Notes: a model not told the origin generated them from the sequence alone. 15,846 nt of DNA from Gallionellaceae bacterium (GCA_003151655.1 PLYB01000135.1:1365-17210); one strand, 5' to 3'. Shown: positions 1-7,495, counted from the stretch's first letter. Numbers and translations: made by a program.

Positions 1-1850
1 GCGTAGCTGTTGCTGACCGTGCCGGAGTTGACTCCCACCAGCCCGCCGACCACGTAGCTTCCTATCACGCTGCCGCCTGCCAGCCCGACGTTCTGGATCA
101 ACGAACCCGTGCCTGTGTACCCGAACAGGCCGACATAATTTGATGACGGCAAATTAATGGTCAAATTGCTGATGGTGTGACCGAGGCCGTCGAAAGTGCC
201 GGTAAATTGGGTGCCGTATGAAGGCCCGATCGGCGCGAAGCCTGCGCCTGCGTTCCAAGCCGTAGTAGCGCCACTGGTGCAATTACCACCAGTGAGACAA
301 GCATCGATATTTGCACCGAGGACGTAGTTCAATGCCTTGTTGCCATTCATGCCCTGCAAGTCGGTAGTGGTCAGACTACCCGCCGCACCCAGCGCGGTGA
401 TGACGGTGTAGTTTTTCACCACGCCATCCGAACCTTGCAGGGTGGTGAAGTTGGTGGTGCTGGCGGGGAGAAGCACCGAGCCGTTGACACCGGTGACGAC
501 CTTGCTGGTATTGCCTGCGGCGACTGCGCCCTGACCGTATTGCAGCGCGAGGCTGCCAAGACCGGGGCCGGTGCCGAGGACATTCAGCGAGGCATCCATC
601 ACGGCGTTAATGTTGATGTTGTTTTGCGCGTTGAGGGTGAGCGTGTTGGCTGCCCATGTCACTGCGTCGTTGACGTTCACATCACCTGCCGTGCCGCTTG
701 CACCCAAAGTGCTTTGGATGGTGACATTACCGCCTGCGAGGCTGGCAGTGAGGGCTGCGCCGGTCATGTCGCCGCCTGTTGCGGCAATAGTAAAGTCAAC
801 CGGGTCGATCAGCCATGTGCCGTTCAGACCGTTGCTGGCGAGGGTGGTGACTTTGACATCGTTCGCCACATGTACGTGCGCGGCGGAAGTTTCGATTTGT
901 CCGCCATTGCCAGTTGTTGGCGCGCTCGCATCTAATGTGCCGCCAACATTCACGGTGCCGACTTGCATGTCGCCGATGAGTTTGATAACGCCCGCTACGT
1001 TTTGTATGGTGTGCGCTTGAATGATGCCGGTGTTATTTACCACGGCGTTACTGAGTGCGTCAGCCGCTTTGGCCGACATGAACACTTGACCGCCATCGGC
1101 TTGGATGAGTTGCTTGTTGTCGGCCAGAGCGTTGAGTGCGCCTTGGTCGATGGTGAAGCTAACCAGGCTGCCGTTGTTGAGGTTGAGCGTGATTTTATTG
1201 CCTGCGGCCAATACGGCGGTGCCGAGAGTGGCGGAGATCACGCCTTCGTTGCGCACTTCGGGGGCGAGCAAGGCGATGTATCCGGCTTGCGCTGCGGTGA
1301 GCGTGCCTTGGTTGACGACGCTACCGCCCGTGCCGCTGAAACTGGTCTTGCCTGCCATGAAGTCGGCATCACTTAACTTCAGTGTGGTGGCGACTAAGCC
1401 GCCGACGTTGACTTGGGAGCCTGCACCGAACAGCACGCCGTTGGGGTTCAGCACAAATACTTGGCCGTTGGCGCTCAAGCTGCCGAGGATGGCGCTGGGA
1501 TTTTGGCCGGTGACGCGGTTGAGCGCGATGGCACTTGCACTGGGTTGGTTAAAGCGCACTGATTCGTTCGCGGCGATACCAAAACTCTGCCAGTTGATGG
1601 CGAGGTTTTGGCTGTTTTGGTTGATGGTGGTGGCGGCACCTGTCTGCGCAATCGTTCCTGAACCTGCGCTGACTTGTCCGCCAACGGGTGCGGCCAGCGC
1701 GGCTGAGGCCAGGAATGCGCTACCGACTAGCGCGCCAACAGTGCGGCTCTTGCGACCCGAGCTTGATTTGCCGCGACCTTTGGCGGTCTCGGCACAGCAG
1801 ACCCAAGCGTTGGTGACATGGTTCCAGACTAGGCGGTAGATGCGATTCAT
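1..1850 (-). CDS. Two-partner-secretion filamentous-haemagglutinin-like exoprotein, N-terminal part (C-terminus beyond left edge)
   Basis: The reading frame stays open from the ATG at 1850 to the left edge (616 codons). Residues 1-28 (MNRIYRLVWN...ETAKGRGK) match the extended signal peptide region of TpsA/autotransporter proteins. A hydrophobic stretch follows and ends in ALA-APVGG, a likely signal peptidase I site near residue 53. A TPS secretion domain comes next, with the hallmark NPNG at residues 135-138 and the segment LNPNGVLFGAGSQVNVGGLV. Beyond it are Gly/Asn/Val-rich beta-helix sequence and, near residues 545-616, GLUG-type repeats (VVGGLVGVNSGTVSNSY). By family, such proteins cross the inner membrane by Sec and the outer membrane through a TpsB (FhaC-like) pore, and act in adhesion or contact interactions. 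No TpsB gene is in the window. SD-like GGGAA lies 8 bases before the ATG. The family assignment is firm; the substrate or role is unknown because the C-terminus is missing. Confidence 0.9.
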   Translation of the reverse strand, partial: MNRIYRLVWNHVTNAWVCCAETAKGRGKSSSGRKSRTVGALVGSAFLASAALAAPVGGQVSAGSGTIAQTGAATTINQNSQNLAINWQSFGIAANESVRFNQPSASAIALNRVTGQNPSAILGSLSANGQVFVLNPNGVLFGAGSQVNVGGLVATTLKLSDADFMAGKTSFSGTGGSVVNQGTLTAAQAGYIALLAPEVRNEGVISATLGTAVLAAGNKITLNLNNGSLVSFTIDQGALNALADNKQLIQADGGQVFMSAKAADALSNAVVNNTGIIQAHTIQNVAGVIKLIGDMQVGTVNVGGTLDASAPTTGNGGQIETSAAHVHVANDVKVTTLASNGLNGTWLIDPVDFTIAATGGDMTGAALTASLAGGNVTIQSTLGASGTAGDVNVNDAVTWAANTLTLNAQNNININAVMDASLNVLGTGPGLGSLALQYGQGAVAAGNTSKVVTGVNGSVLLPASTTNFTTLQGSDGVVKNYTVITALGAAGSLTTTDLQGMNGNKALNYVLGANIDACLTGGNCTSGATTAWNAGAGFAPIGPSYGTQFTGTFDGLGHTISNLTINLPSSNYVGLFGYTGTGSLIQNVGLAGGSVIGSYVVGGLVGVNSGTVSNSY

Positions 1851-1907
1851 GTTTATTCCCAATTAAAAGTTGATCGAATTGCGCTGCGTAACACGTGTTT
1901 CATTCAT

Positions 1908-2054
1908 TCAGGCCGCTAACTGCGCCGCCGATGGCGTAGCCAGTTGTAGTGGTGTGGCTGATGAGCCGCCACCTCCGCCGCCAAAGCAGCCGCTGTGCAT
2001 CCGCGCCGCCATGGACACTGCACCGCGTATGATTTTTAATAAGTTAAAATTCAT
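1908..2054 (-). CDS. Small lipoprotein-like ORF (48 aa) just upstream of the exoprotein
   Basis: An ATG at 2054 is preceded by AGGAAG at about 7-8 bases, a good ribosome-binding site. It opens a 48-codon frame ending in TGA at 1908. The product starts MNFNLLKIIRGAVSMAARM and continues HSGCFGGGGGGSS, then a short Ala/Pro/Gln tail. The layout (charged N-terminus, weakly hydrophobic stretch, SGC, glycine run) resembles a lipoprotein signal with Cys23 as the lipidated residue. However, the hydrophobic core is broken by Arg and His, and position -3 is His rather than Leu/Ile/Val. It ends 57 bases before the exoprotein ATG on the same strand, so the two could share a transcript. It may be a real small lipoprotein, a decayed one, or a translated leader. 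I do not recognise a family. Confidence 0.45.
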   Translation of the reverse strand: MNFNLLKIIRGAVSMAARMHSGCFGGGGGGSSATPLQLATPSAAQLAA

Positions 2055-2137
2055 TTGAATTACTTCCTATGGAAGGGGTTTAATGGTGTCGATCTAAACG
2101 GGTGGAACAGTGATTCAGACCCCTACCATACAAGACC

Positions 2138-2158
2138 ACCATTCAATAACCATTCAAT
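2138..2158. repeat. Tandem 10-base repeat (ACCATTCAAT twice, 11-base period)
   Basis: Two identical copies of ACCATTCAAT at 2138-2147 and 2149-2158 are separated by a single A. They lie in the divergent intergenic region between the small lipoprotein-like ORF (minus) and the toxin-antitoxin promoter (plus). One-helical-turn spacing is compatible with a protein-binding site, but no binding family is recognised. Confidence 0.4.
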
Positions 2159-2196
2159 CCCTGCCGGGCTTGATGGACTTGGGATAAGGCTCATGC

Positions 2197-2234
2197 TTGA
2201 CTTCCCGTAGTGCAACGCTATACTTTGTAGTACA
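2197..2234 (+). promoter_or_regulatory. Sigma-70 promoter and palindromic operator of the toxin-antitoxin operon
   Basis: TTGACT (2197-2202) and TATACT (2219-2224) are separated by 16 bases, each one mismatch from the sigma-70 consensus. The odd palindrome TGTA-G-TACA (2226-2234) starts one base after the -10 box and should cover the transcription start. Ribbon-helix-helix antitoxins, alone or with their toxins, usually repress by binding such palindromes, so this is the likely autoregulatory operator. The antitoxin ATG follows at 2259. Confidence 0.7.
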
Positions 2235-2258
2235 TTTAACTTACAAGCTATCAACGCC

Positions 2259-2546
2259 ATGACTACAGCGACCGTACCGATGTCTCTTAGGCTCGATGCA
2301 GCAGTGCGGGAGCGCTTAAGCGATATTGCAAAACAGCAAAAACGCTCAGCCCACGCTCTCGCCCTCGAAGCGATCAAGGTCTACGTGCTTCAAAAAGAAG
2401 CCGAAACAAAATGGAATCAAGAAGCGATGGCTTCCTGGAATGACTATCAGGAAACCGGGCTTCATGTCACGCATGAAGAACTCGACACATGGCTTTCAAC
2501 ATGGGGAACGCCGAACGAACAACCCATGCCGAAATGCCACGTATAA
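2259..2546 (+). CDS. Ribbon-helix-helix (CopG/RelB-like) antitoxin
   Basis: 95 residues. The N-terminal VPMSLRLDAAVRERLSDIAK is the DNA-binding strand of a ribbon-helix-helix fold followed by its first helix, and the next segment (KRSAHALALEAIKVYVLQKE) is the second helix. The acidic C-terminal half (residues about 50-95, with TGLHVTHEELDTWLSTWGT) is the region that in this family wraps and neutralises the toxin. The toxin start codon lies inside this gene, so stop and start overlap by 13 bases; this coupling is typical of toxin-antitoxin pairs. The start at 2259 is weakly supported by SD; an internal ATG at 2280 would still leave the DNA-binding strand intact. By family the protein represses its own operon through the palindrome at 2226-2234. 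Confidence 0.85.
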   Translation: MTTATVPMSLRLDAAVRERLSDIAKQQKRSAHALALEAIKVYVLQKEAETKWNQEAMASWNDYQETGLHVTHEELDTWLSTWGTPNEQPMPKCHV

Positions 2547-2836
2547 CCCCTACCCGTTTTGCCCTTCTTGACCTTGAACGACTCCGGCTTTTCTTGCGTG
2601 AGAAAAATCCGGAAGCATCAGAGCGGGCAGCCAAAACTCTTCGGGATGGCATCAATAAAATTGCCCTATTCCCGGAAAAATTTAAGCCCGTACAAGACAT
2701 GCCGTTTCATCGTGACGCAGTTATAGACTTTGGTTCAAGCGGCTATATCGTTCGATACCACTATAAACCCGGCGGAGACATAATAATTCTCCGGATTCGG
2801 CATCAAAAAGAAAACCGTTATCCTGATTTGGAATAA
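2534..2836 (+). CDS. ParE/RelE-superfamily toxin
   Basis: I take the ATG at 2534, giving 100 residues beginning MPRITPTRFALLDLERLRLF. The frame is open back to 2489, but the extra 15 residues lie entirely within the antitoxin gene and do not resemble the family N-terminus. Helical residues 10-45 (LERLRLFLREKNPEASERAAKTL) and the C-terminal strands YIVRYHY and IIILRIRHQKENRYP give the usual ParE/RelE shape, including the closing RHQ motif. Members either poison DNA gyrase (ParE) or cleave ribosome-bound mRNA (RelE); the sequence alone does not decide which. It is complete and has no frameshift, so the module looks functional. No transposase or integrase is nearby. Confidence 0.85.
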   Translation: MPRITPTRFALLDLERLRLFLREKNPEASERAAKTLRDGINKIALFPEKFKPVQDMPFHRDAVIDFGSSGYIVRYHYKPGGDIIILRIRHQKENRYPDLE

Positions 2837-2867
2837 ACCCAAGCAGGACGAGCCGGAACCAAAAACC

Positions 2868-2892
2868 GTAGGATGGGTGGAGCCCATCCTAC
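2868..2892. repeat. Perfect 10-bp inverted repeat downstream of the toxin gene
   Basis: GTAGGATGGG (2868-2877) and CCCATCCTAC (2883-2892) form a perfect stem around the 5-base loop TGGAG. It lies 31 bases after the toxin stop. There is no T-run, so it is not a classic intrinsic terminator. The sequence resembles the dispersed GTAGGATGGG-type palindromes seen between genes in many proteobacteria. It may still slow or end transcription of the toxin-antitoxin operon. Confidence 0.6.
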
Positions 2893-2994
2893 CCATGGGC
2901 AGCCACTCGTTGATCTCAACATTCTTGTCACGATTTGACATCATTTCGCCTTGGTAAGAAACTAAAAACCTCATCACTATTCGATAATCATTCA

Positions 2995-5900
2995 ATGCCT
3001 GTACTTCCTTCCGGATACGATCTCAATCTTGCGTTGCTTGGCGGCTTCGATACCCGCCTGAACGGCGTTCCCTTGGCCGGATTTACTTATAACAAGATGC
3101 GCGCATTGCTCGCCTATTTGGCCGTGGAGCAAAAACAGGAGCACAACAGAGAGTTTTTGATTGAATTGTTGTGGCATGGTTTTGTCCCTTCCGCAGCGCA
3201 AAACAATCTGCGCCGGACGTTGTCGGATTTGCGCCGCGCGCTGGAATTGCCGTCGGGAAAAACTTTATTCTCGACGGGTAAAAACAGCATTCGTTTCATT
3301 CCGGATATTTATATCGACGTGCTTGATTTCACCCGGCAGATACCCGCATCGCCGAAAGGCGGGGATGTCAGCCAATTCGACCAAGAGAGAGTCATTGCCC
3401 TTTATCGTGGCGAGTTCATGGCGGGATTTTCGCTGCCGGATTGCCCGGAATTCGAGGAGTGGTTGCAGGTACAACGCGAGGCTTTGCACCGCCGCGCTCT
3501 GGCTTTGCTGGAACAGTTGTCAAATCATCACGAACAAGCTGGCGATTACACCAAAGCACTGCAATTTGCTTTGCGCTATTTGGAACTGGAAGCGTGGGAT
3601 GAAAATGCCCACCGCAGGGTGATGCGCCTGTATGCGTTGAGTGGTCAGGACAGCGCAGCTATTGCCCAGTTTAAAACCTGCTGCCGTTTGCTGAAGCAGG
3701 AATTGGGGGCGTTACCCGGTGAGGCAACGCGAGAGTTGGCGAGACAGATTGGCGATGGGCAATTCGGCGTTGCAGACACAGCGGTAGCCCGATATGCGGG
3801 ATTAAAACCCGCCCCGCAATCGGCTTCACAACTACCGGCAGAACGCCGCCAAATCACTGCGCTGTACTGCGAATTATCCGCCGCAACAGACGATCCCGAT
3901 GAGGCGATGGAGTTACTACACGCACCTCAAGCCCGCTGCGTGGAAATCATCCGCCAGTTTTCCGGACATATTGTGCAAACACATGGTGGCGGTTTGCTGG
4001 CTTATTTCGGCTATCCGCAAGCACATGAAGACGCGGCCCGGCGGGCGATGCAGGCCGCGCTGGCATTGACTCACGCAGTGCACCAAGGCATTGAAATCCG
4101 CGCCGGCGTGCACACCGGCATCATTATCTCAAGTGGTGATGCTTCGATGCCTGACACCGTAGGCAAAACTTCGCGGCTCGCAATTAAACTGCGTCAGCAT
4201 GCCGCGCCGGGTGAAGTAACGATTAGTCGGGATACACATTATCTTGTGAGCGGATATTTCAATTGTCTCAGCCTCGGTCTGCAAGCCCTGTTCGGTTTTG
4301 CGCAGCCGCTGGAAATATTCAAAGTGCTCGCATCCAGCGGCGCACTGACTCGCCTGGATGCGGCAGCACAACTTACACCGCTGACCGGACGTAGTGCCGA
4401 AGTCACCAAGCTACTGGAACTATGGGACGAAGCTGCACAAGGCAAACGCAATGTGGTGTTGATTCAAGGTGAGGCCGGTATCGGTAAGTCGCGGATACTG
4501 CATACGCTAAAAGAGAGGCTGGCGGATAAATCGCATGCTTTACGCGAATTGCGCTGCTTCCCCGAATTCAGCCAGTCTCCCTTTTATCCGATCATTGCAT
4601 TGCTCGAACCTTTTTATAATTTTGCGCACAGCGACACCCCGGCGATGAAGTCGTCCAAGCTGGGGCAACATATGGCTACGCATTACCCGACGCTGGCAGC
4701 AGACACCGTTCCGCTGCTTCTTGACCTGTTTTCCCTGCCGCACGAAGAGTTGCAACCGGCTTTTGCCCTGACACCGAAAAAACACAAAGAGCGCACCGTC
4801 GCCATTCTGCTTGATATGTTGCAGGCGTTGGCGATACGCCAACCCGTGTTGTTCGTTGTGGAGGACTTGCATTGGGCAGACCCTTCGACGTTGGAATTGC
4901 TGTCGCTGTTCGTGTCAGAAAAACGAAGCGGAACGATTCTCACGCTATTCACTGCGCGCCCCGAATTTGACCCACCGTGGGACGAGACCCTCGAAACGAC
5001 CATGACGCTTGCACCGCTGGCGGATGAAGAGGTGGCGAAAATAATCACTTCACTCAACGCAGACATTCCGACAGAGACCGCTCGTCACATCGTGGCACGT
5101 GCCGACGGTGTGCCGCTGTTTGTCGAAGAGATGACGAAGATGGCTTCTCTGCATCATCAAATCGGCATTCCATCCACGCTGCACGATCTGCTGGCGACGC
5201 GCATTGATAATCTGGGTGAAACGAAAAGAGCCGCGCAACTTGCCTCCGCCATCGGGCGACAGTTCGATCTCGATTTGCTGCGCAAGGTTTCACCTGATAA
5301 CCCTGCCGAATTCGCGCGCAGCATAAGCATTCTTGAAGATGCCGGACTCATCTTGCAGACAAGCAAAACCTCCCGCCAATTCAAACACGCCCTGATTCAG
5401 GAAACCGCCTACCAATCGCAGACCAAGGCTGACCGGCAGACGGCGCATATCAGCATCGCACGGGCACTGCAAACCGACTTTCCCGATATAGTCAACAATC
5501 ACCCTGAAGTGATCGCACAGCATTTCAACGCGGGCGGCGAGGCACGGCAGGCAATCGAATACTGGCTCTGTGCGGCAGAACGCACCGCCCTCTATTCGGC
5601 CTTCACTGAAGAGCTCGGTCATCTCCAATCCGGTTTGGACGCGCTAGGCAGTTTGCCTGATGCGCATGAAAAAGACCGGCTGGAATTTGCATTGCAGCTT
5701 CGCTATGGTTTCGCCATGCAAACCCGTCAAGGCTATGGTGCGAATACAACAGTACAGGCCTTTTACAAAGCAATCGAGTTAGCCAAAAAAATCGGCAATA
5801 TACCCGGCTTGTTTCAAGCGCAACACGGTCTTAATGCCGGACTCAGTTCCCACCCTGATTTCAATAACACTTCCGGTCTGGCAATTGCCAGGCAGTTGCT

Positions 5901-6831
5901 TGGCATCGCTCAGGAAAGCGGCGATCCGTATCTGCTTCAGCAAGCCTATTATTCCCTGGGGAGTGCGACGTTTTGGATGGGTGACTTTACAGCTTCACGC
6001 CTGCATCATGAGCAATCCATTGCCCTCGATCCGCCGAATCCGCAGGACATCAGACTAGACTATACCAATCAGATATGCAGTGTTAGCAATCAGTCATTTC
6101 TGTCATGGATTTTGTGGTTTCAGGGTTTTCCCGAACAGGCTCAGCATATCAGCCAACTCTCCGTCGCGCGAGCCAGACAAGTTGCCTCCCCCCGGACTCT
6201 GATGTTTGCCCTGACTTATGCGGCCACTTTGCAGGGCCGACTGAAAAATATCGACGCGTCTCTTGCACTGGCAGAGGAATGCATTTTGCTGGGACAGAAA
6301 ACAGAATTGCCGATTTTTATACTCAGCAGCATGCTGCGGCAGGGTTGGGGCCAGGCCTTGCAGGGAAAAACTGAGGGACTGACGCAAATCAAAACATGTA
6401 TTGAGCGTATGCGCAAAGCGATGGGCGGTATTATCGTTGCCTTCCATGCGGTATTTGCCGAAGCACTGCTATATCACGGACAAGCCGAAGAGGCACTGAG
6501 CGTTGTAAATGAATCGCTTGCCGAGTGTGAGAAAAAAAACGATCATCACATTGAAGCCGAGCTGCATCGGCTCAAGGGTGAGGCACTAATGCAACTTGCC
6601 AGACCTGACGAAGCCGAAATATGCTTCGAACGCGCACTACAAATCAGCCGCGATCAGGGGGCCAAATCGCTGGAACTACGCGCCGCCAGCAGCATCGCGC
6701 GGTTATGGCGGCAGCAAGGCAAACCAGCAGATGCCAAACGTGTGCTGGAAGAAATATATTCCTGGTTCACCGAGGGTTTTGATACCCCTGATCTTCAGGA
6801 AGCCGCCAATTTATTGAGTACTATGGATTAA
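2995..6831 (+). CDS. SARP/AfsR-like regulator: winged helix, BTAD, degenerate cyclase domain, AAA ATPase, TPR
   Basis: 1278 residues from the ATG at 2995. An in-frame TTG at 2935 would add 20 residues, but it sits inside a TTGACA box and adds no domain sequence. Order: OmpR-like winged helix (about 8-105) and bacterial transcriptional activator domain (about 108-255), as in SARP regulators. A class III nucleotide-cyclase homology domain follows (about 283-445), then a P-loop ATPase with Walker A GEAGIGKS (492-499) and Walker B VVEDLHWAD (621-629). The C-terminal 450-500 residues are helical, with TPR-like repeats (for example HYPHEN-free motifs such as AEICFERALQISRDQG). The cyclase domain has lost its catalytic set: Glu293 and Gly332 replace the metal-binding Asps, Arg394 replaces the transition-state Asn, and Lys398 replaces Arg. 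It probably acts as a regulatory module. The family activates transcription with ATP-driven switching. No clear SD or terminator is seen. It converges with the kinase gene ending at 7593. Confidence 0.85.
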   Translation: MPVLPSGYDLNLALLGGFDTRLNGVPLAGFTYNKMRALLAYLAVEQKQEHNREFLIELLWHGFVPSAAQNNLRRTLSDLRRALELPSGKTLFSTGKNSIRFIPDIYIDVLDFTRQIPASPKGGDVSQFDQERVIALYRGEFMAGFSLPDCPEFEEWLQVQREALHRRALALLEQLSNHHEQAGDYTKALQFALRYLELEAWDENAHRRVMRLYALSGQDSAAIAQFKTCCRLLKQELGALPGEATRELARQIGDGQFGVADTAVARYAGLKPAPQSASQLPAERRQITALYCELSAATDDPDEAMELLHAPQARCVEIIRQFSGHIVQTHGGGLLAYFGYPQAHEDAARRAMQAALALTHAVHQGIEIRAGVHTGIIISSGDASMPDTVGKTSRLAIKLRQHAAPGEVTISRDTHYLVSGYFNCLSLGLQALFGFAQPLEIFKVLASSGALTRLDAAAQLTPLTGRSAEVTKLLELWDEAAQGKRNVVLIQGEAGIGKSRILHTLKERLADKSHALRELRCFPEFSQSPFYPIIALLEPFYNFAHSDTPAMKSSKLGQHMATHYPTLAADTVPLLLDLFSLPHEELQPAFALTPKKHKERTVAILLDMLQALAIRQPVLFVVEDLHWADPSTLELLSLFVSEKRSGTILTLFTARPEFDPPWDETLETTMTLAPLADEEVAKIITSLNADIPTETARHIVARADGVPLFVEEMTKMASLHHQIGIPSTLHDLLATRIDNLGETKRAAQLASAIGRQFDLDLLRKVSPDNPAEFARSISILEDAGLILQTSKTSRQFKHALIQETAYQSQTKADRQTAHISIARALQTDFPDIVNNHPEVIAQHFNAGGEARQAIEYWLCAAERTALYSAFTEELGHLQSGLDALGSLPDAHEKDRLEFALQLRYGFAMQTRQGYGANTTVQAFYKAIELAKKIGNIPGLFQAQHGLNAGLSSHPDFNNTSGLAIARQLLGIAQESGDPYLLQQAYYSLGSATFWMGDFTASRLHHEQSIALDPPNPQDIRLDYTNQICSVSNQSFLSWILWFQGFPEQAQHISQLSVARARQVASPRTLMFALTYAATLQGRLKNIDASLALAEECILLGQKTELPIFILSSMLRQGWGQALQGKTEGLTQIKTCIERMRKAMGGIIVAFHAVFAEALLYHGQAEEALSVVNESLAECEKKNDHHIEAELHRLKGEALMQLARPDEAEICFERALQISRDQGAKSLELRAASSIARLWRQQGKPADAKRVLEEIYSWFTEGFDTPDLQEAANLLSTMD

Positions 6832-7136
6832 ACCCAAATAACCCTTTAACTACAAACCAAATGTGGTTCCTGGTATCAGCAACCGAGAATTCACTCAGAC
6901 GCACTTACAATCAAAACTCCGCTTACTAGATTTCAAGATTCGATGCCACTTTCTGCCGCTCAACACTGGCAGAAAGTGGTCGAGGGTCTGTTCCGACCGT
7001 CAGCTTTCTTGCTGAATATTTTGCACTTCGACAGGCAGCAAGTTCCGACAAACAGTCCAGTTTTTCCAGCAAGTCAGTCCCGAAAACGGGACACGTAACC
7101 ACCAATGAACCATCACTAACCACCACCAAGCCGACT
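6832..7136. other. Non-coding, hairpin-rich intergenic stretch
   Basis: No convincing gene lies here. A minus-strand frame open across 6926-7129 matches no family I know and runs through the stems. The stretch holds several successive inverted repeats: 6946-6979, 6978-6998 (GGTCG/CGACC), 7008-7042 (CTTGCTG/CAGCAAG), 7077-7092 (GTCCCG/CGGGAC), and one ending past its edge at 7120-7146. GTTCCGAC also occurs directly repeated at 6990 and 7042. None of the stems is followed by a T-run. Confidence 0.55.
6946..6979. repeat. Perfect 12-bp inverted repeat
   Basis: CCACTTTCTGCC (6946-6957) and GGCAGAAAGTGG (6968-6979) are exact reverse complements around a 10-base loop. It lies 114 bases after the stop of the SARP-like gene. 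No T-run follows on either strand, so a terminator role is possible but not shown; a dispersed palindromic repeat is equally likely. Confidence 0.65.
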
Positions 7137-7146
7137 GTGGTGGTGG
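7120..7146. repeat. 9-bp inverted repeat at the edge of the receiver remnant
   Basis: CCACCACCA (7120-7128) and TGGTGGTGG (7138-7146) pair perfectly around 9 bases. The right arm doubles as the Val-Val-Val coding strand of the broken receiver domain, so the palindrome straddles the point where receiver homology begins. Confidence 0.55.
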
Positions 7147-7495
7147 AAATTCGGGAATGCTGTATTTATTGCGCGGATGGGGTTGTGTGTGCGAGGTGGC
7201 AGAATCCATCGAAGCCGCGCTTGCACTGGCTCGCCTCCATACACCGGATGTGGTTATCAGCGATTACCGGTTGCGCGAATAACGCTCCGGGCTCAAAGCT
7301 ATCTCTGCCTTGCGCGCGTTGCTGGGTGATGACCTGCCCGCCCTGCTGATTGCCGGTGACACTGCACCGGACCGATTACAGGAAGCATTAGCAAACGGCA
7401 TACCGCTGCTGCATAAACCCGTATTAGCCGGCGACTTATCCCAAGGCTTGCTAATGGTGCTGAAAAGTTCCATGAAAGAGAAAAAGCCCGAGTGA
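7137..7495 (+). pseudogene. Degenerate response-regulator receiver domain
   Basis: Translation gives VVVEIRE, then after a one-base shift MLYLLRGWG (from 7157), EVAESIEAALALARL and DVVISDYRLRE. An in-frame TAA (7280-7282) interrupts the frame, which then continues to a TGA at 7493-7495 through LLGDDLPALLIAGDTA, LQEALANGIPLLHKPV and a short tail. This is the body of a CheY-like receiver of the kind found at the end of hybrid histidine kinases. The phospho-acceptor Asp (ISDYRL) and the Lys of HKP survive. The N-terminal acidic pair after VVV is deleted, the conserved Thr is Ala (LLIAGD), and the frame is broken twice. The downstream open frame could start at an internal ATG (7310), but it would encode less than half a domain. 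I read it as a remnant, not a gene. Confidence 0.8.

Noticed and set aside
435..1839. Plus-strand open frames opposite the exoprotein
   Set aside because: They are antisense shadows of a GC-rich, low-complexity beta-helix gene. Their translations match no family, while the minus frame has signal, TPS and GLUG motifs.
1870..2058. Plus-strand 62-residue frame
   Set aside because: It runs opposite the better-supported 48-codon minus ORF, shows no SD, and its proline run is the antisense of the glycine run.
2489..2533. Longer N-terminus for the ParE/RelE toxin
   Set aside because: These 15 residues lie wholly inside the antitoxin gene and do not look like the family start. The ATG at 2534 gives a standard length.
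2868..2892. Intrinsic terminator for the toxin-antitoxin operon
   Set aside because: The stem is perfect but no T-run follows on either strand, so it is listed only as an inverted repeat.
2935..2994. TTG start giving the SARP-like protein 20 extra residues
   Set aside because: No SD is visible, the TTG is part of a TTGACA box, and the extra residues do not belong to the winged-helix domain. The ATG at 2995 fits better, though it also lacks a clear SD.
6926..7129. Minus-strand 67-residue frame in the hairpin region
   Set aside because: It has no recognised family and its composition is dictated by the inverted repeats, so I do not call it a gene.
7310..7495. Short plus-strand ORF as an independent gene
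   Set aside because: It is the second half of the receiver domain downstream of an in-frame stop, so it is treated as part of the pseudogene.
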